Source: Triticum aestivum | Taxonomy: Eukaryota; Streptophyta; Magnoliopsida; Poales; Poaceae | Direction: 5' to 3' | Length of the DNA stretch: 64,000 bases | Assembly: GCF_018294505.1 (NCBI RefSeq) | Contig: NC_057808.1 | Coordinates: forward strand, 360,536,871 to 360,600,870 | Part shown: positions 11,256 to 21,804 of the stretch, piece after piece | Layout of the letters: each line of letters opens with the position of its first letter | How positions within the stretch are numbered: the stretch's first letter is position 1 | Notes under the pieces: generated by a model | Database searches by the model: none | Seen by the model: only the letters and a program-made list of their open reading frames with translations | What the model was told of the DNA's origin: nothing | Position numbers and translations under genes: made by a program

Positions 11256-12992
11256 TGTTGGGGAACACAGTAATTTCAAAAAAATTCCTACGCACACGCA
11301 AGATCCATCTAGGTGATGCATAGCAACGAGAGGGGAGAGTGTTGTCTATGTACCCTAGTAGACCGAAAGCAGAAGCGTTTAGTAACGCGGTTGATGTAGT
11401 CGAACGTCTTTGCGATCCAAGTACCGAACGCACGACACCTCCGTGATCTGCACACGTTCAGCTCGGTGACGTCCCTTGAACTCTTGATCCATTTGAGGTC
11501 GAGGAGAGTTTGTCAGCACGACGGTGTGGTGATGGTGACGATGAAGTTACCGGCGCAGGGCTTCGCCTAAGCACTACGACGATATGACCGAGGTGTAAAA
11601 CTGTGGGGGCACCGCACACGGCTAAGAGATTGTCTGTTGTGGCTTTGGGGTGCCCCCTGCCCACGTATATAAAGAAGGGAGGATGAGGGGGCAGGCCCTA
11701 GAGGGGGCGCGCCAAGTGTGGGGAGTCTTACTAGGACTCCCAAGTCCTAGTAGGATTCCCCTTTCCTTTCCGGAGTAGGAGAGAAGAAAGAGGGAAAGAG
11801 AGAGGGAGTAGGAAAGGGCAAGGGGGGGGGGGGGCGCCCCCTTTCCCCTAGTCCAATTCGGACCCATGGGGGGCGCGCGCCTCCTTCCCTTTGGCCTGCC
11901 TCCTCTATTCCCGTATGGCCCAATATGGCCCAATACTTCTCCCGGCGAATTCTCTTAACTCTCCGCTACTCCGAAAAATATCCGAATCACTCAGAACCTT
12001 TCCGATGTCCGAATATAGCCTTCCAATATATCGATCTTTACGTCTCGACCATTTCGAGACTCCTCGTCATGTCCGTCATCTCATCCGGGACTCCTAACAA
12101 CCTTTGGTACATCAAATCACATAACTCATAATACAAAACGTCATCGAAAGTTAAGCGTGCGGACCCTACGGGTTCGAGAACTATGTAGACATGACCGAGA
12201 CACATCTCCGGTCAATAACCAATAGAGGAACCTGGATGCTCATATTGGCTCCTACATATTCTACGAAGATCTTTATCGGTCAAACCGCATAACAACATAC
12301 GTTGTTCCCTTTGTCATCGGTATGTTACTTGCCCGAGATTCGATCGTCGGTATCTCAATACCTAGTTCAATCTCGTTACCGGCAAGTCTGTTTACTCGTT
12401 CCGTAATGCATCATCCCGCAACTAACTCATTAGTCACATTGCTTGCAAGGCTTATAGTGATGTGCATTACCGAGAGGGCCCAGAGATACCTCTCCGACAA
12501 TCGGAGTGACAAATCCTAATCTCGATCTATGCCAACTCAACAAACACCATCGGAGATACCTGTAAAGCACCTTTATAATCACCCAGATACGTTGTGATGT
12601 TTGGTAGCACACAAAGTGTTCCTCCGGTATTCGGGAGTTGCATAATCTCATAGTCATAGGAACATGTATAAGTCATGAAGAAAGCAATAGCAACATACTA
12701 AATGATCAAGTGCTAAGCTAATGGAATGGGTCAAGTCAATCACATCATTCTCTAATGTTGTGATCCCGTTAATCAAATGACAACTCATGTCTATGGCTAG
12801 GAAACTTAACCATCTTTGATTCAACGAGCTAGTCAAGTAGAAGCATACTAGTGACACTCTGTTTGTCTATGTATTGACACATGTACTAAGTTTCCGATTA
12901 ATACAATTATAGCATGAATAATAAACATTTATCATGATATAAGGAAATATAAATAACAACTTTATTATTGCCTCTAGGGCATATTTCCTTCA
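11256..12992 (-). repeat. Complete 5' LTR of Angela-type element
   Basis: A 1,737-bp LTR starts TGAAGGAAATATGCC and ends TTCCCCAACA on the minus strand, the usual length for this family. It would hold the promoter; a TATATAAAG-like box is visible on the opposite strand near 11665. Short ORFs within it are chance. Confidence 0.9.
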
Positions 12993-14127
12993 AGCGGCAC
13001 TTCAGTAGCCGCCACCCTACTCCGGTGGTGGAGGTGATTGGTTCATGGACTCCGGCGCCACCGCTCATATGTCTGATCACCCGGGTAACCTATCCTCTAT
13101 CTATCCTACTTCTACTCCCTCCCGCATCATCATCGGCAACGGTGTTGGTCTTCCTATATCGCATGTCAGTTCTGCTAGTTTTCCCTCTAATCTCGACCTC
13201 TCTCTCTCACTCTTAATAATGTCATTGTTTCTCCTCATCTAATTCAGAACCTAGTTTCCGTTCGCAATCTTTCTCGTGATAATTCTGTAACTGTAGAATT
13301 TGACGAAGTTGGCTTTTCTGTTAAGGACGCTCGCACCAGGATGATTCATCACCGCTGTGACAGTCCCGACGATCTCTATCCAGTTCAGTCGCCGTCATCT
13401 CCGGGTGGTCCTCGAGCTCTTTCTGCCGGCGTCGACATTTGGCATGCTCATCTTGGGCATCCTAGCACTTCTTCACTTCGTCAAATAATGAGAGGATTTT
13501 CTTTTTCATGTAATAAAACGGCCGCTCACTCATGTGAAGCATGCCGGTTGGGCAAACATGTTCGCCTTCCTTTTAGTTCCTCCTCCATAGTTGCTTCCTT
13601 TCCGTTTGAGTTAATTCACAGTGATGTATGGACCTCTCTAGTACCTAGTAATTCCGGTTATCTCTACTATCTTGTTATACTGGATGATTACCCTCACTTT
13701 GTGTGGACATTTCCTCTTCGTAGGAAATCCGATGTTCCTGCCACCCTCATTGAGTTCTATGCTTATGTTTCCACACAGTTTGGGCGGCCCATACTCGCAC
13801 TTCAAACCAACAACGGGAAAGAATTTGACAACCTCACCATTCGCCATCTCCTTTCCTCCCATGGCACTGTGTTTGGTCTCACGTGTCCATATACCTCTCA
13901 GCAGAACGGTCGTGCCGAGCGCATCCTATGCACCCTCAGCGAGTGTGTGCGTACCCTTCTTTTCCATGCATACATGCCCTCCCGTTTCTGGCCCGATGCC
14001 CTCGCCACCGCCACTCTTCTCACTAACCTCCGACCGTTCCGCCCTCGCTGGAACTATGCGCCGCATCATCTTCTTTATGGCACTGCTCCCTCCTACGATG
14101 GCCTCCAAATTTTTGGTTGTCGTTGCT
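12993..14127 (+). pseudogene. Protease and integrase part of outer copia pol
   Basis: The polyprotein of the outer copia resumes after the AGCGG duplication. WFMDSGATAHMSDHPGN is the aspartic-protease site (DSGA). The GAG-pre-integrase zinc region follows (HAHLGHPST, then CEACRLGKHVRLPF), then the integrase core with IHSDVW (first Asp) and NGRAERI (third residue Glu). At the second catalytic position the codon at 13809-13811 gives Asn (QTNNGKEF) where the family has Asp. Frameshifts separate protease from integrase near 13200-13340. The frame is cut at 14127 by the Athila-lineage insertion and continues at 36271. Confidence 0.88.
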
Positions 14128-15452
14128 TGATACGTCTCCAACGTATCTATAATTTTTTATTGTTCCATGCTATTATATTACCTGTTTTGGATGTTTAATG
14201 GGCTTTATTATGCACTTTTATATTATTTTTCGGACTAACCTATTAACCGAAGGACCAGTGCAAATTGTTGTTTTTTTTACCTATTTCAGTGTTTCGCAGA
14301 AAAGGAATATCAAACGGAATCCAAACGGAATGAAACCTTCGCGAGGATCGTTATTGGAGCAAACGCAATCCAGGAGACTTAGAGTGGATGTCAAGGAAGC
14401 AACGAGGCGACCACGAGGTAGGGAGGCGCGCCCAGGGGGTAGGCGTGCCCCCCACCCTCGTGGGCCCATCGTGGCTCCACCGACCTACTTCTTTCGCCTA
14501 TATATACTCATATAGCCTGAAAACATCCAGGAGCACCACGAAACCCTATTTCCACTGCCGCAACCTTCTGTACCCATGAGATCCCATCTTGGGCCTTTTC
14601 CAGCACTCCGCCAGAGGGGGAATCAATCACGGAGGGCTTCTACATCAACACCATAGCCTCTCCGATGATGTGTGAGTAGTTTACCACAGACCTTCGGGTC
14701 CATAGTTATAAGCTAGATGGCTTCTTCTCTCTCTTTGGATCTCAATACAAAGTTCTCCTCGATTCTCTTGGAGATCTATTCGATGTAATTCTTTTTGCGG
14801 CGTGTTTGTCGAGATCCGATGAATTGTGGGTTTATGATCAAGATTATCTATGAACAATATTTGATTCTTCTCTGAATTCTTATATGCATGATTTAATATC
14901 TTTGCAAGTCTCTTCGAATTATCAGTTTGGTTTGGCCTACTAGATTGATCTTTCTTGCAATGGGAGAAGTGCTTAGCTTTGGGTTCAATCTTGCAGTGTC
15001 CTTTCCCAGTGACAGCAGGGGCAGCAAGGCACGTATTGTATTGTTGCCATCAAGGATAAAAAGATGGGGTTTATATCATATTGCTTGAGTTTATCCCTCT
15101 ACATCATGTCATCTTGCCTAATGCGTTACTCTGTTATTATGAACTTAATACTCTAGAGGCATGCTGGATAGCAGTCGATGTGTGGAGTAATAGTAGTAGA
15201 TGCAGAATCGTTTCGGTCTACTTGTCATGAACGTGATGCCTATATACATGATCATGCCTAGATATTCTCATAACTATGCGCTTTTCTATCAATTGCTCGA
15301 CAGTAATTTGTTCACCCACCGTAGAATATGCTATCTTGAGAGAAGCCACTAGTGAAACCTATGGCCCCTGGGTCTATCTTCCATCATATTAATCTCCCGC
15401 CAACTAGCTATTCTGTCACCATTTATTTTGCAATCTTTACTTTTCAACCTAT
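14128..15452 (+). repeat. Left LTR of Athila-type element, first part
   Basis: This matches 34729-35998 of the right LTR closely. It contains the promoter-like TATATATACTCATATA near 14500 and the downstream leader. It is interrupted at 15452 by the CACTA element and resumes at 30349. Confidence 0.9.
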
Positions 15453-15484
15453 CACTACTAGAATTAGCTTCTTTCCCATTCGCC

Positions 15485-15935
15485 ATGGCGGACGGCAAAG
15501 GCTTGGTTGACGGACGGCAAACCGTCCGGATGAACGCATGCCAGCAAAGGCCTTCTTTGCTGTCCGCTTCCCAGAAACGGACGGCAAAAGATTACACCGT
15601 CCGCCATCCGAGGCCAGCAGACGGCAAAGACTACGGATGGCAGTGCGGTGGCGTGAGAGCCGTTAGGGGTTTAACGGCGCTCTTTGTCGTCCGCCAACGG
15701 ACGACAAAGAGCTCAGCTAGGCAGAACTGGGACACTGCCACATGTGCAGCTATGCCATCCGCCGGCAGACGGCAAAGAGGTACGAATCTTTGCCGTCTGC
15801 TGGCTGACGGCATAGCTGGTCACTTTGCCGTCTGCCAGCAGACGGCAAAATGACCAAATAGGCAGCCAGTGTTCCTAGTTTGCACAGGTGACTGCCACGT
15901 GTCCTCTTTGTCGTCTGCTAGCGGACGGCAAAGAG
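15485..15935. repeat. Left subterminal repeats of CACTA element
   Basis: About a dozen copies of GGACGGCAAA or its reverse TTTGCCGTC lie in both orientations, often paired as short palindromes such as TTTGCCGTCTGCC with AGCAGACGGCAAA at 15820-15848. In CACTA elements such subterminal motifs are binding sites for the element-encoded DNA-binding protein needed for excision. Short ORFs across them are not genes. Confidence 0.85.
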
Positions 15936-15979
15936 GCTACATATCCCCTGATTTTATTTTAATCCATTTAATTTGACAG

Positions 15980-16240
15980 GGTTTCAAACACAGATATACA
16001 TGCATACATATGGAACATATCCAACAACATATAACAGCAAGTCCAACATCATATTTCATCAAATCCAACAACATATATATCCAACATCATATTTCATCAA
16101 ATCCAACATAGTTCAACAAAGTCCAGCATATCCATATATACATGCATAACCAGAAACTAGTTTCCAACAACATATCCATGCATACATATTGAACATAATC
16201 AGAATAGTACACTCCATGAATCCAAGCTTCCTCATGTAAA
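15980..16240. repeat. CATATCCAACAACAT-type minisatellite in CACTA
   Basis: Irregular repeats of words such as TCCAACAACATAT and ATTTCATCAAATCCAACA occur without coding potential. This is non-coding interior of the CACTA element next to the subterminal region. Confidence 0.6.
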
Positions 16241-16274
16241 GCAAAATCTGCAAATTGGAAAGATGAAAGTTAGA

Positions 16275-16410
16275 AGAAGGAGACTAGTTAGAAGAAGAAG
16301 AAGAGTAGTTAGAAGAAGAAGAAGAAGAAGTAGAAGAAGATTTTTTTTCTTCTCTTTCTTTCTCTCCTCTCCTCTTCTTTATCTTCTTCTTCTTCTTCTT
16401 CTAACTAAGG
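16275..16410. repeat. GAA/TTC microsatellite inverted repeat
   Basis: A 25-nt arm of TAGTTAGAAGAAG-type sequence at 16306-16330 is followed by its perfect reverse complement at 16383-16407, with a T/C-rich spacer. A transcript could fold into a hairpin, and the purine/pyrimidine tract could also form triplex DNA. Confidence 0.8.
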
Positions 16411-16700
16411 TAGGTAAAAATGTCATTTTATTGCTAAGCTAGGTAAAAATGCTAAGTGTAGGTCATTTTAGAGCTAAGGTAGGTAAATAGGTCATTTTGG
16501 AGCTTAGTAAGGTTATTATGTCATTTTCGAGGAAAATAAGCTAAGTCTATATCATTTTGGAGCTAACAAAGATTATCATGCCATTTTTTACCTAAGTATG
16601 CTAAGTACGTCATAAATGAACTGAATAAGCTAAGTATAGCTTTTTTTATCTAACTTAGGTAATTATGCCATTTAGGAGGAAAATAAGCTAAGTATCCATT
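16411..16700. repeat. GTCATTTTGGAGCTAA-type degenerate repeats in CACTA
   Basis: About six degenerate units contain GTCATTTT(G)GAG and GCTAAGTAGGTA words at 40-60 base spacing. They lie just downstream of the broken minus-strand CACTA gene and may be part of its 3' untranslated region. Confidence 0.55.
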
Positions 16701-16714
16701 TGTAAAGCAAAACA

Positions 16715-18075
16715 CTAGAGAAAACTTACCCTCATCACAACAAATGTGATGAAGATCGCAACTAAGGTAACAATTGATCCAACGACATAATGATACCAAG
16801 CCTCATTATCAATGGCATATTTTCTAATCTTCTTAAGCTTCAGGCGCATTGCATCCATCTTCAAGCGCATTGCATTCATCTTCATCTTGTGATCCTCGAT
16901 GGCATCGGCAACATACAACACCAATGTCATCTTCTCTTCTTTAATTCTTTTAATTTTTCTTTCAAATACTCATTTTCTTTTTCAACTAAATTTAACTTCT
17001 CGACAAGAGGGTCCGTTTCAAATTCCGGTTCACATACCTCCAAGTTTAAAATATCTCTATGTGAACTTGATGGCCATAATTTGCATAAATGCGAAATGCA
17101 ACAAATAGTTATGAAAGAGAATTTACCACATCCGAATCATAAAGCGGGCGAGGGCCGACCGGGACGGAAATCAAGACCATGGCACTATGTATAAGAAAAA
17201 ATCATACAAAGTAAGAAAATTATAAATACCAACTATATAAATCATACAATCATACAAATAACTATATAAATCAAGTACAACATAAAAAATTGAATACCTA
17301 ATAATCATTATCGGTAATGACGTGCTCGTCATCATCATTAATAAAAGCATCATCATCATCACTATCGGTAATGACGTGCTCATCATCATCATTAATAAAT
17401 GCATCATCATGTGGAAGGCCACCTTTACATAATCGTTCAAGCATTGACAGGTCATCTGCAGCAGTAACTTCTTCTTCTTCCGGCTCTTCTTGTTCTGGCT
17501 CAGGGGTGAAGTCGGATTCACTATCGTTGTCTACTTCAATGTTCTGGGGTGGAGTAGAGTGGTTCTTGAAACGTTTTTTGGAAAGACGTGTTTCTTGGAA
17601 TGGTGTTCGACCGCCATCGACGCCGAGAATAGTTGCTTTGGGACGCCGGACGTCGGCGTCACTTGTGGGACGTGGATGTAGTATTCCACACCGATGAGCA
17701 CATGTACCTTGCACCGACGATACTTGCTATTTAGGGTTCCATCGACACCGAGGAACCCCCTAACCCGCTCTTCCCCGGGCGCCCTCTTTTCCTACTTCTT
17801 TTTTTCATCTTCAACTTCTACTTCTTTTTTTCATCATCTTCTTCTTCTACTACTTATTGTTCTTTTTTCTTCTTCTTCTTCCTCTTCTTTTTTTTCTTTT
17901 TTTTCATCTTTCTTGATTATTCTTAAAAACAGGAAAAAACCTAAACAAAATTATAAACTAAATGTAACCTAAAATAAACTAAATTAACCTAAACTAACCT
18001 AAACTAAACTAAATAAACAAAACTAACCTAAACTAAACAAATATAAACTAAATCTAAAAAAACAGAAAAAACTCA
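16715..18075 (-). pseudogene. CACTA second-gene remnant: acidic, coiled-coil, C-terminal membrane anchor
   Basis: Read on the minus strand, a GC-rich upstream exon ends with a good splice donor at about 18075 (CATCATG, then GTGAGT). An exon at 17714-17298 encodes a highly acidic segment with a perfect internal duplication of DDAFINDDDEHVITD. A later exon encodes a coiled coil (LVEKENEYLKEKLKELK). After a 1-base frameshift near 16935 comes TLVLYVADAIEDHKMKMNAM, ending in a hydrophobic segment (VVGSIVTLVAIFITFVV) and the stop at 16715. This acidic plus coiled-coil plus membrane-tail layout is common among grass CACTA-associated proteins of unknown function. The GC-rich first exon is cut by the Tat insertion at 18118. 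The product is not functional here. Confidence 0.65.
17715..18060. repeat. Pyrimidine-rich and AACCTAAACTAA-type low-complexity tract
   Basis: TTC/CTT-rich DNA (17790-17910) is followed by about 120 bp of A/C-rich words such as AACCTAAACTAA. On the minus strand this would be the intron between the first and second exons of the CACTA gene. I see no gene in it. Confidence 0.5.
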
Positions 18076-18117
18076 CCATGATGAAGGGCGGGGCGGCGGC
18101 GGGGCAGGGCCGGGCGG

Positions 18118-19289
18118 TGTCGGTGTGGAACGACACCTATGGGATCACAAGAATCCCTACTACGGTTGCCGGGGCGCGGGGTTGCGAAAAGAGCAGGGTT
18201 AGTAGCCAGCACAAGGATCGTTTACCCAGGTACGGGCCGCGAGGATGCGTAAAACACTAGTCCTGCTTTGGTGGGTGTATTTCAGAGAGTTCTTGAGCTC
18301 TCGAACTAGTTGTGGTCAGTGCATGGTTCGAAAGAGCCGAATCCTTCTCTAGTATGCCATGGGCCTCCTTTTATAGTCGAAAGGGGCTGCCACAGTGGCA
18401 CAGAGGAGGTGGAAAGGCGTATAGTGCCCTGAGCTTATCGCTCGTATTACAGGACAAGACACATTTAATGCATAGCTTAGGTGTCCCTCTGCTTTATCGG
18501 GGACGGGGGTGAGGCCCGTCCCGTCCGTCGCCGCTCCTCCTCGCTTTGACACGCGCCCTGGCCAGTGAGGCATGCGGCGCCATGTAGGCAGGCAGACAGC
18601 TGAGGTGACGCAGTGGTGGAGCCTTCACAAAGATCTGCATGCCGCCACGCAGGCGCTCGATGAGTTGGCCTGGGAGCTGCATGTTGCCACGCAGGTGCCT
18701 GCCCAGCTGGTTGGGCTGGGAGCTGCATGTGAACGATGGTGGAAGCTTGGTTGGCGTGGGCCTGGCGGTGGCCCTGCTGGCGTCCTTGGAGAGGGCCTTG
18801 CCGGGTGGCCCGGCAAGGGTCTTGCCGGGTGGCCCGGCAAGGGTCTTGCCGTGGCGCGCTGTCGTCCCCGGCAAGGACCTTGCCGGGGGTCTGGTGGCTT
18901 TCCTCGGTAAGGATCTTGCCGAGGGTTGTCGTCTTCTAATCCTCATCTGATCTTGAACATGTCTCCACAAAGATCTGCATGCCACCACAGAGGTGCCTTC
19001 CCGAGCCCTGGCCCTCACGTGGATGATGGCGTTGGGGACCGTGGGCTCAAGGGTGGCTCGCTCTGTTGGTGTGGGGCGAGCTGTCCCGGCAAGGATCTTG
19101 CTGGGGGAACCTGCTTCGTCCCTCTGCCCTTTGTGGTCTTGGCCTTGGCTTTGCTCTGATTATCTTGAGCTTCGGTCTTAACTTAGCTCACCTCCCCTGC
19201 TCTGCTTGGTGTGACCGTGGGCGCGGTTCTGACTGCTCGTTCACAGGTAAAGGGGTACAAAAGCGTGCCCCTCTTTTCGTACACCGACA
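18118..19289 (-). repeat. 3' LTR of Tat-type element
   Basis: This 1,172-bp LTR is closely similar to the right LTR. It has one extra copy of a 24-bp palindromic unit (18797-18841) and lacks a piece containing TGAGGCTGCCCCGGCAAG that is present near 29205-29235. The polypurine tract lies just beyond it at 19290-19302. Confidence 0.92.
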
Positions 19290-19302
19290 GGAGCCCCCGG
19301 GC
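19290..19302 (-). other. Polypurine tract of Tat-type element
   Basis: On the minus strand GGCCCGGGGGCTC immediately precedes the 3' LTR, the expected place for the plus-strand primer of reverse transcription. Confidence 0.6.
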
Positions 19303-19810
19303 CTGGGCCACACATAAGCGCGACACGTTGTTCGGCCAGGCCCAAAATGGTGCGCGGGCAGGCGGGGCGGTTTTTACCGTGGTAAAACTCTTCGCGCGCT
19401 TCGCTTCCCACGACCCGCGCGCGCGGCGCGGCGTGGAGGGGTGTGCGTGACATGGGCGGCATGCGTGGGGCGGTTTCCACACGCATGCGTCACATCACAG
19501 TAAAGAGGCGGCTCGTGCCTTCCCCGTAAAAAGAGCGAGGCGTGGAGGCGCGGCTCATTTACTGAACGGGGCCGGGGCGCGGTCTTCAAGGCGTCCACTC
19601 CCCATGATCATGGGGTGGGGAGAGGTTGCCTCGCATGTCCCCTTAGTTCTGCGCGTCCGCCACGCGTCCTCCATGCACCTGGGGTTGCAAGCGGTCGAGG
19701 CGGGAAACCGGGCCGTCGCTGGTTGGGGCAGCGGGTCGGTCCTGATTCCCTGCGCCTCTAGTGGCTGGATTGGCCGAGCGGGGCGGCGGAGCCCTATCCC
19801 CGCCTCCTTA
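19303..19810 (+). promoter_or_regulatory. GC-rich region and TATA box upstream of the antisense B3 gene
   Basis: About 500 bp of GC-rich DNA with CACGCATGCG and GCGCGCGG words ends in CCTTATAAGGA (TATA box near 19809-19816). It is followed by a pyrimidine-rich initiator and leader (19840-19890), a conventional plant promoter layout driving transcription opposite to gag-pol. Confidence 0.55.
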
Positions 19811-19891
19811 TAAGGAGGGGGAAGGGGGATGGCGTCCCGCACTCTTCCGTCATCTATCTCCTCTCGCTTCTGCTTCTTTCCTTCACTCGCC

Positions 19892-20872
19892 ATGGAGAAG
19901 GGGAATCCTGGTCCCTCGATGGTGGCGGCGAGGGTCGCCGCCCGACAGCGCGTCCCTCCTCCTCCTGAGCCCGCGGTCGTGGAACCGGCCGCGAGGGGAA
20001 GGGGGAGGGGGCGAGGTCGTGGGCGAGGCTGGGGCAGAGGTCGTAGTGCTCGGGGAAGAGGAGGACGGGGCGGCGCGCCGGCTTCGCCCCCGCCAATGAT
20101 GCCTTTTCCAATGGAAGGCCATGTTGGAGACCAGCCCCGTGAGTTTTTCATCAGGCTGCGCCGGCCTCCGCATCGCCTTCTTCGTCTTCCCGCCCCGTTC
20201 ACTCGGGAGATGGAGCGTGACCCGCCCCAATCCCTCAGATTGCACATGAGGGGTTGTGGGAATTGGGGCACGCGGGTCGACGTCGACTTCCCGGCTCCTC
20301 GGGTCATGTACCTCCGTCGTGGGTGGAAGACGTTCGTTCATATCCACTGCCTGACGGCGGGGCTCGTCCTCTACTTCAAATTAATGGAGGACGGCCTGCT
20401 CTTCGTCAAGGTCTTCGGCGACTTCGGGACTCGCCTGAAGTGCTGCGTGGAGATCTCCTTCGATGGAGATTTCGACGATGGAAGCTCTTCCTCGAGCGAA
20501 AGTGATGAGGAGGATAGCGGGGCAGACGGCGGGGACGAGTCCGACTAGGCGTCGGATGCCCCACACCTGGGCGGGTGCGAAAGCAGCAACATCTGCACCT
20601 GGCCGCTCCTCCGGCAGAGTTTTGCCGGGGGCGGAGCCAGCTCCTTGAACTTCTCGGGGCCGTCTCCTTGGGCGGCTGGCGTCGGGAGGCTGCGGAAGAG
20701 GAAGAGGGCGGGCGGCAAGGCCGTCAACTCGGAGTATGCGGGCACCGACGCCTTCGTCGCGTACTGCCGGTCCTGCCGCCTCGTCTTCCAGCTCCTTTCC
20801 CGGCACCGTCATCACCGGCCCGCCCTTGGGTGGTCACCGAGGTGTTCTCTTGGTGCTTTCTGCTGCTCGTAG
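19892..20872 (+). pseudogene. Antisense ORF encoding a B3-type DNA-binding protein (premature TAG at 20546)
   Basis: The best start is the ATG at 19892 in a GCCATGG context; the upstream in-frame ATG at 19829 is only about 15 bp from the TATA box and so probably untranscribed. Residues about 30-65 are a glycine-arginine tract (RGRGRGRGRGWGRGR). Residues about 85-195 have the pattern of a plant B3 DNA-binding domain: LLRLPAPFTREM, then LRLHMRGCGNW, then MYLRRGWKTFVHIHCLTAG and LLFVKVFGDFG, corresponding to the RGWxxFVxxNxLxxGD core of B3 proteins. An acidic serine-rich segment follows (SSSSSESDEEDSGADGGDES). TAG at 20546-20548 ends it at 218 residues. The frame stays open for 108 more codons with a basic cluster (RLRKRKR) and a CxxC pair (AYCRSCR), so the stop is probably secondary. 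It lies antisense to the retrotransposon, downstream of integrase. Confidence 0.75.
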
Positions 20873-21804
20873 CTCGCCTAGGTGCCCCTTTTTCCCTCTC
20901 GCCTCCTTGACCTGCCTCCTGAGGAGAGGGACAAGAAATGGATCACGGGCATCTTATCTCTCTTCTTTAGTTTGTAAGCCTGCGAGCCTTTGTTAAATTC
21001 AGAACTTGTAATCCCCTTGCTCATGTTTTTCATTCCGTATGAACTGTACCTGTATGGGATGTTTTAATGAAAAAGGGATGTTTGCCGGGTTTTTCGTTCA
21101 TGGGTAGACCCCGTGACAAGGAGCGAATCCTTGTTATTATTTAAGATAAACGTTTTTCTCCCGGCAACAGGCCTTGCCGTCCCCCCACTCCACTCGACCA
21201 TTCTCGCGCTCTTGGCGGAGGCAGGGATGAAGTGGGCTTTAGGCTCCTCATTCTACCTCCTTGCCGCCGCAGCTACGACCAAATCCGGACCCAGGAAATA
21301 ATCCTTAGGTATAGGAAAAAGGGGAGCATGGCAGCCTAGAGATAAAAACGAGGTTTCACATGCCCCAGTTCCGTTCCGAATGCATGACAGAGGATGAAAG
21401 ACTTATCTTGATCTGCAGCCCCCGGCAATCTCATCTTGCCACGGTTGGATCCTTGTGCTTGCAGCCCCCGGCAACTCTGGTTTGCCGGGGTCGGGACGCC
21501 GTTCCGTTTCCTTTCTTCCAAGTAGCTCGGCAGAAGTGCTCATGTGCCCTGCGAACCAAAGGAGGATAGAAGAGAAACAGATAGATGTGCACTCGACCTC
21601 TAAGCTAGGGGTTAGTCGTTGCTGAGCACTATCAACCCTAACCAAGGAAGAGACTCAACCTAGCATGCATGCTATGACTTAGGGCGCCAGCGCTTCATTT
21701 ATTTATGCTCAGGGTCTGCGCCTGGCTTTGTACGAAGGGTTACATGCCTTGCCGGCAAAGCTTGTACAAAAGGTGGCTTGCCAGGAGGCCCGGCAAGCCG
21801 CGCC
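20873..21804. other. Spacer between antisense gene and integrase
   Basis: This non-coding part of the Tat element has scattered TTGCCGG/CCGGCAA words. Its first part may be the 3' untranslated region of the B3 gene; AATGAAAAA near 21066 is a possible polyadenylation signal. I see no gene. Confidence 0.5.

Larger units (their letters stand above)
7163..12992 (-). mobile_element. Angela/BARE/WIS-type copia element, internally deleted (nest level 2)
   Basis: On the minus strand the element starts TGAAGGAAATATGCCCTAG at 12992 and ends GCGTTCCCCAACA at 7163, the hallmark LTR ends of the Triticeae Angela/BARE/WIS group. A perfect 5-bp duplication AGCGG flanks it (7158-7162, 12993-12997). It keeps the full 5' LTR, the primer-binding site, the long leader, gag and most of integrase. 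Reverse transcriptase, RNase H, the polypurine tract and about 930 bp of the 3' LTR are gone, because LTR and integrase sequence are fused at 7973/7974. The intact family is about 8.5-9 kb, so about 3 kb is missing. It is inserted in the gag-pol frame of the outer copia element. Confidence 0.93.
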
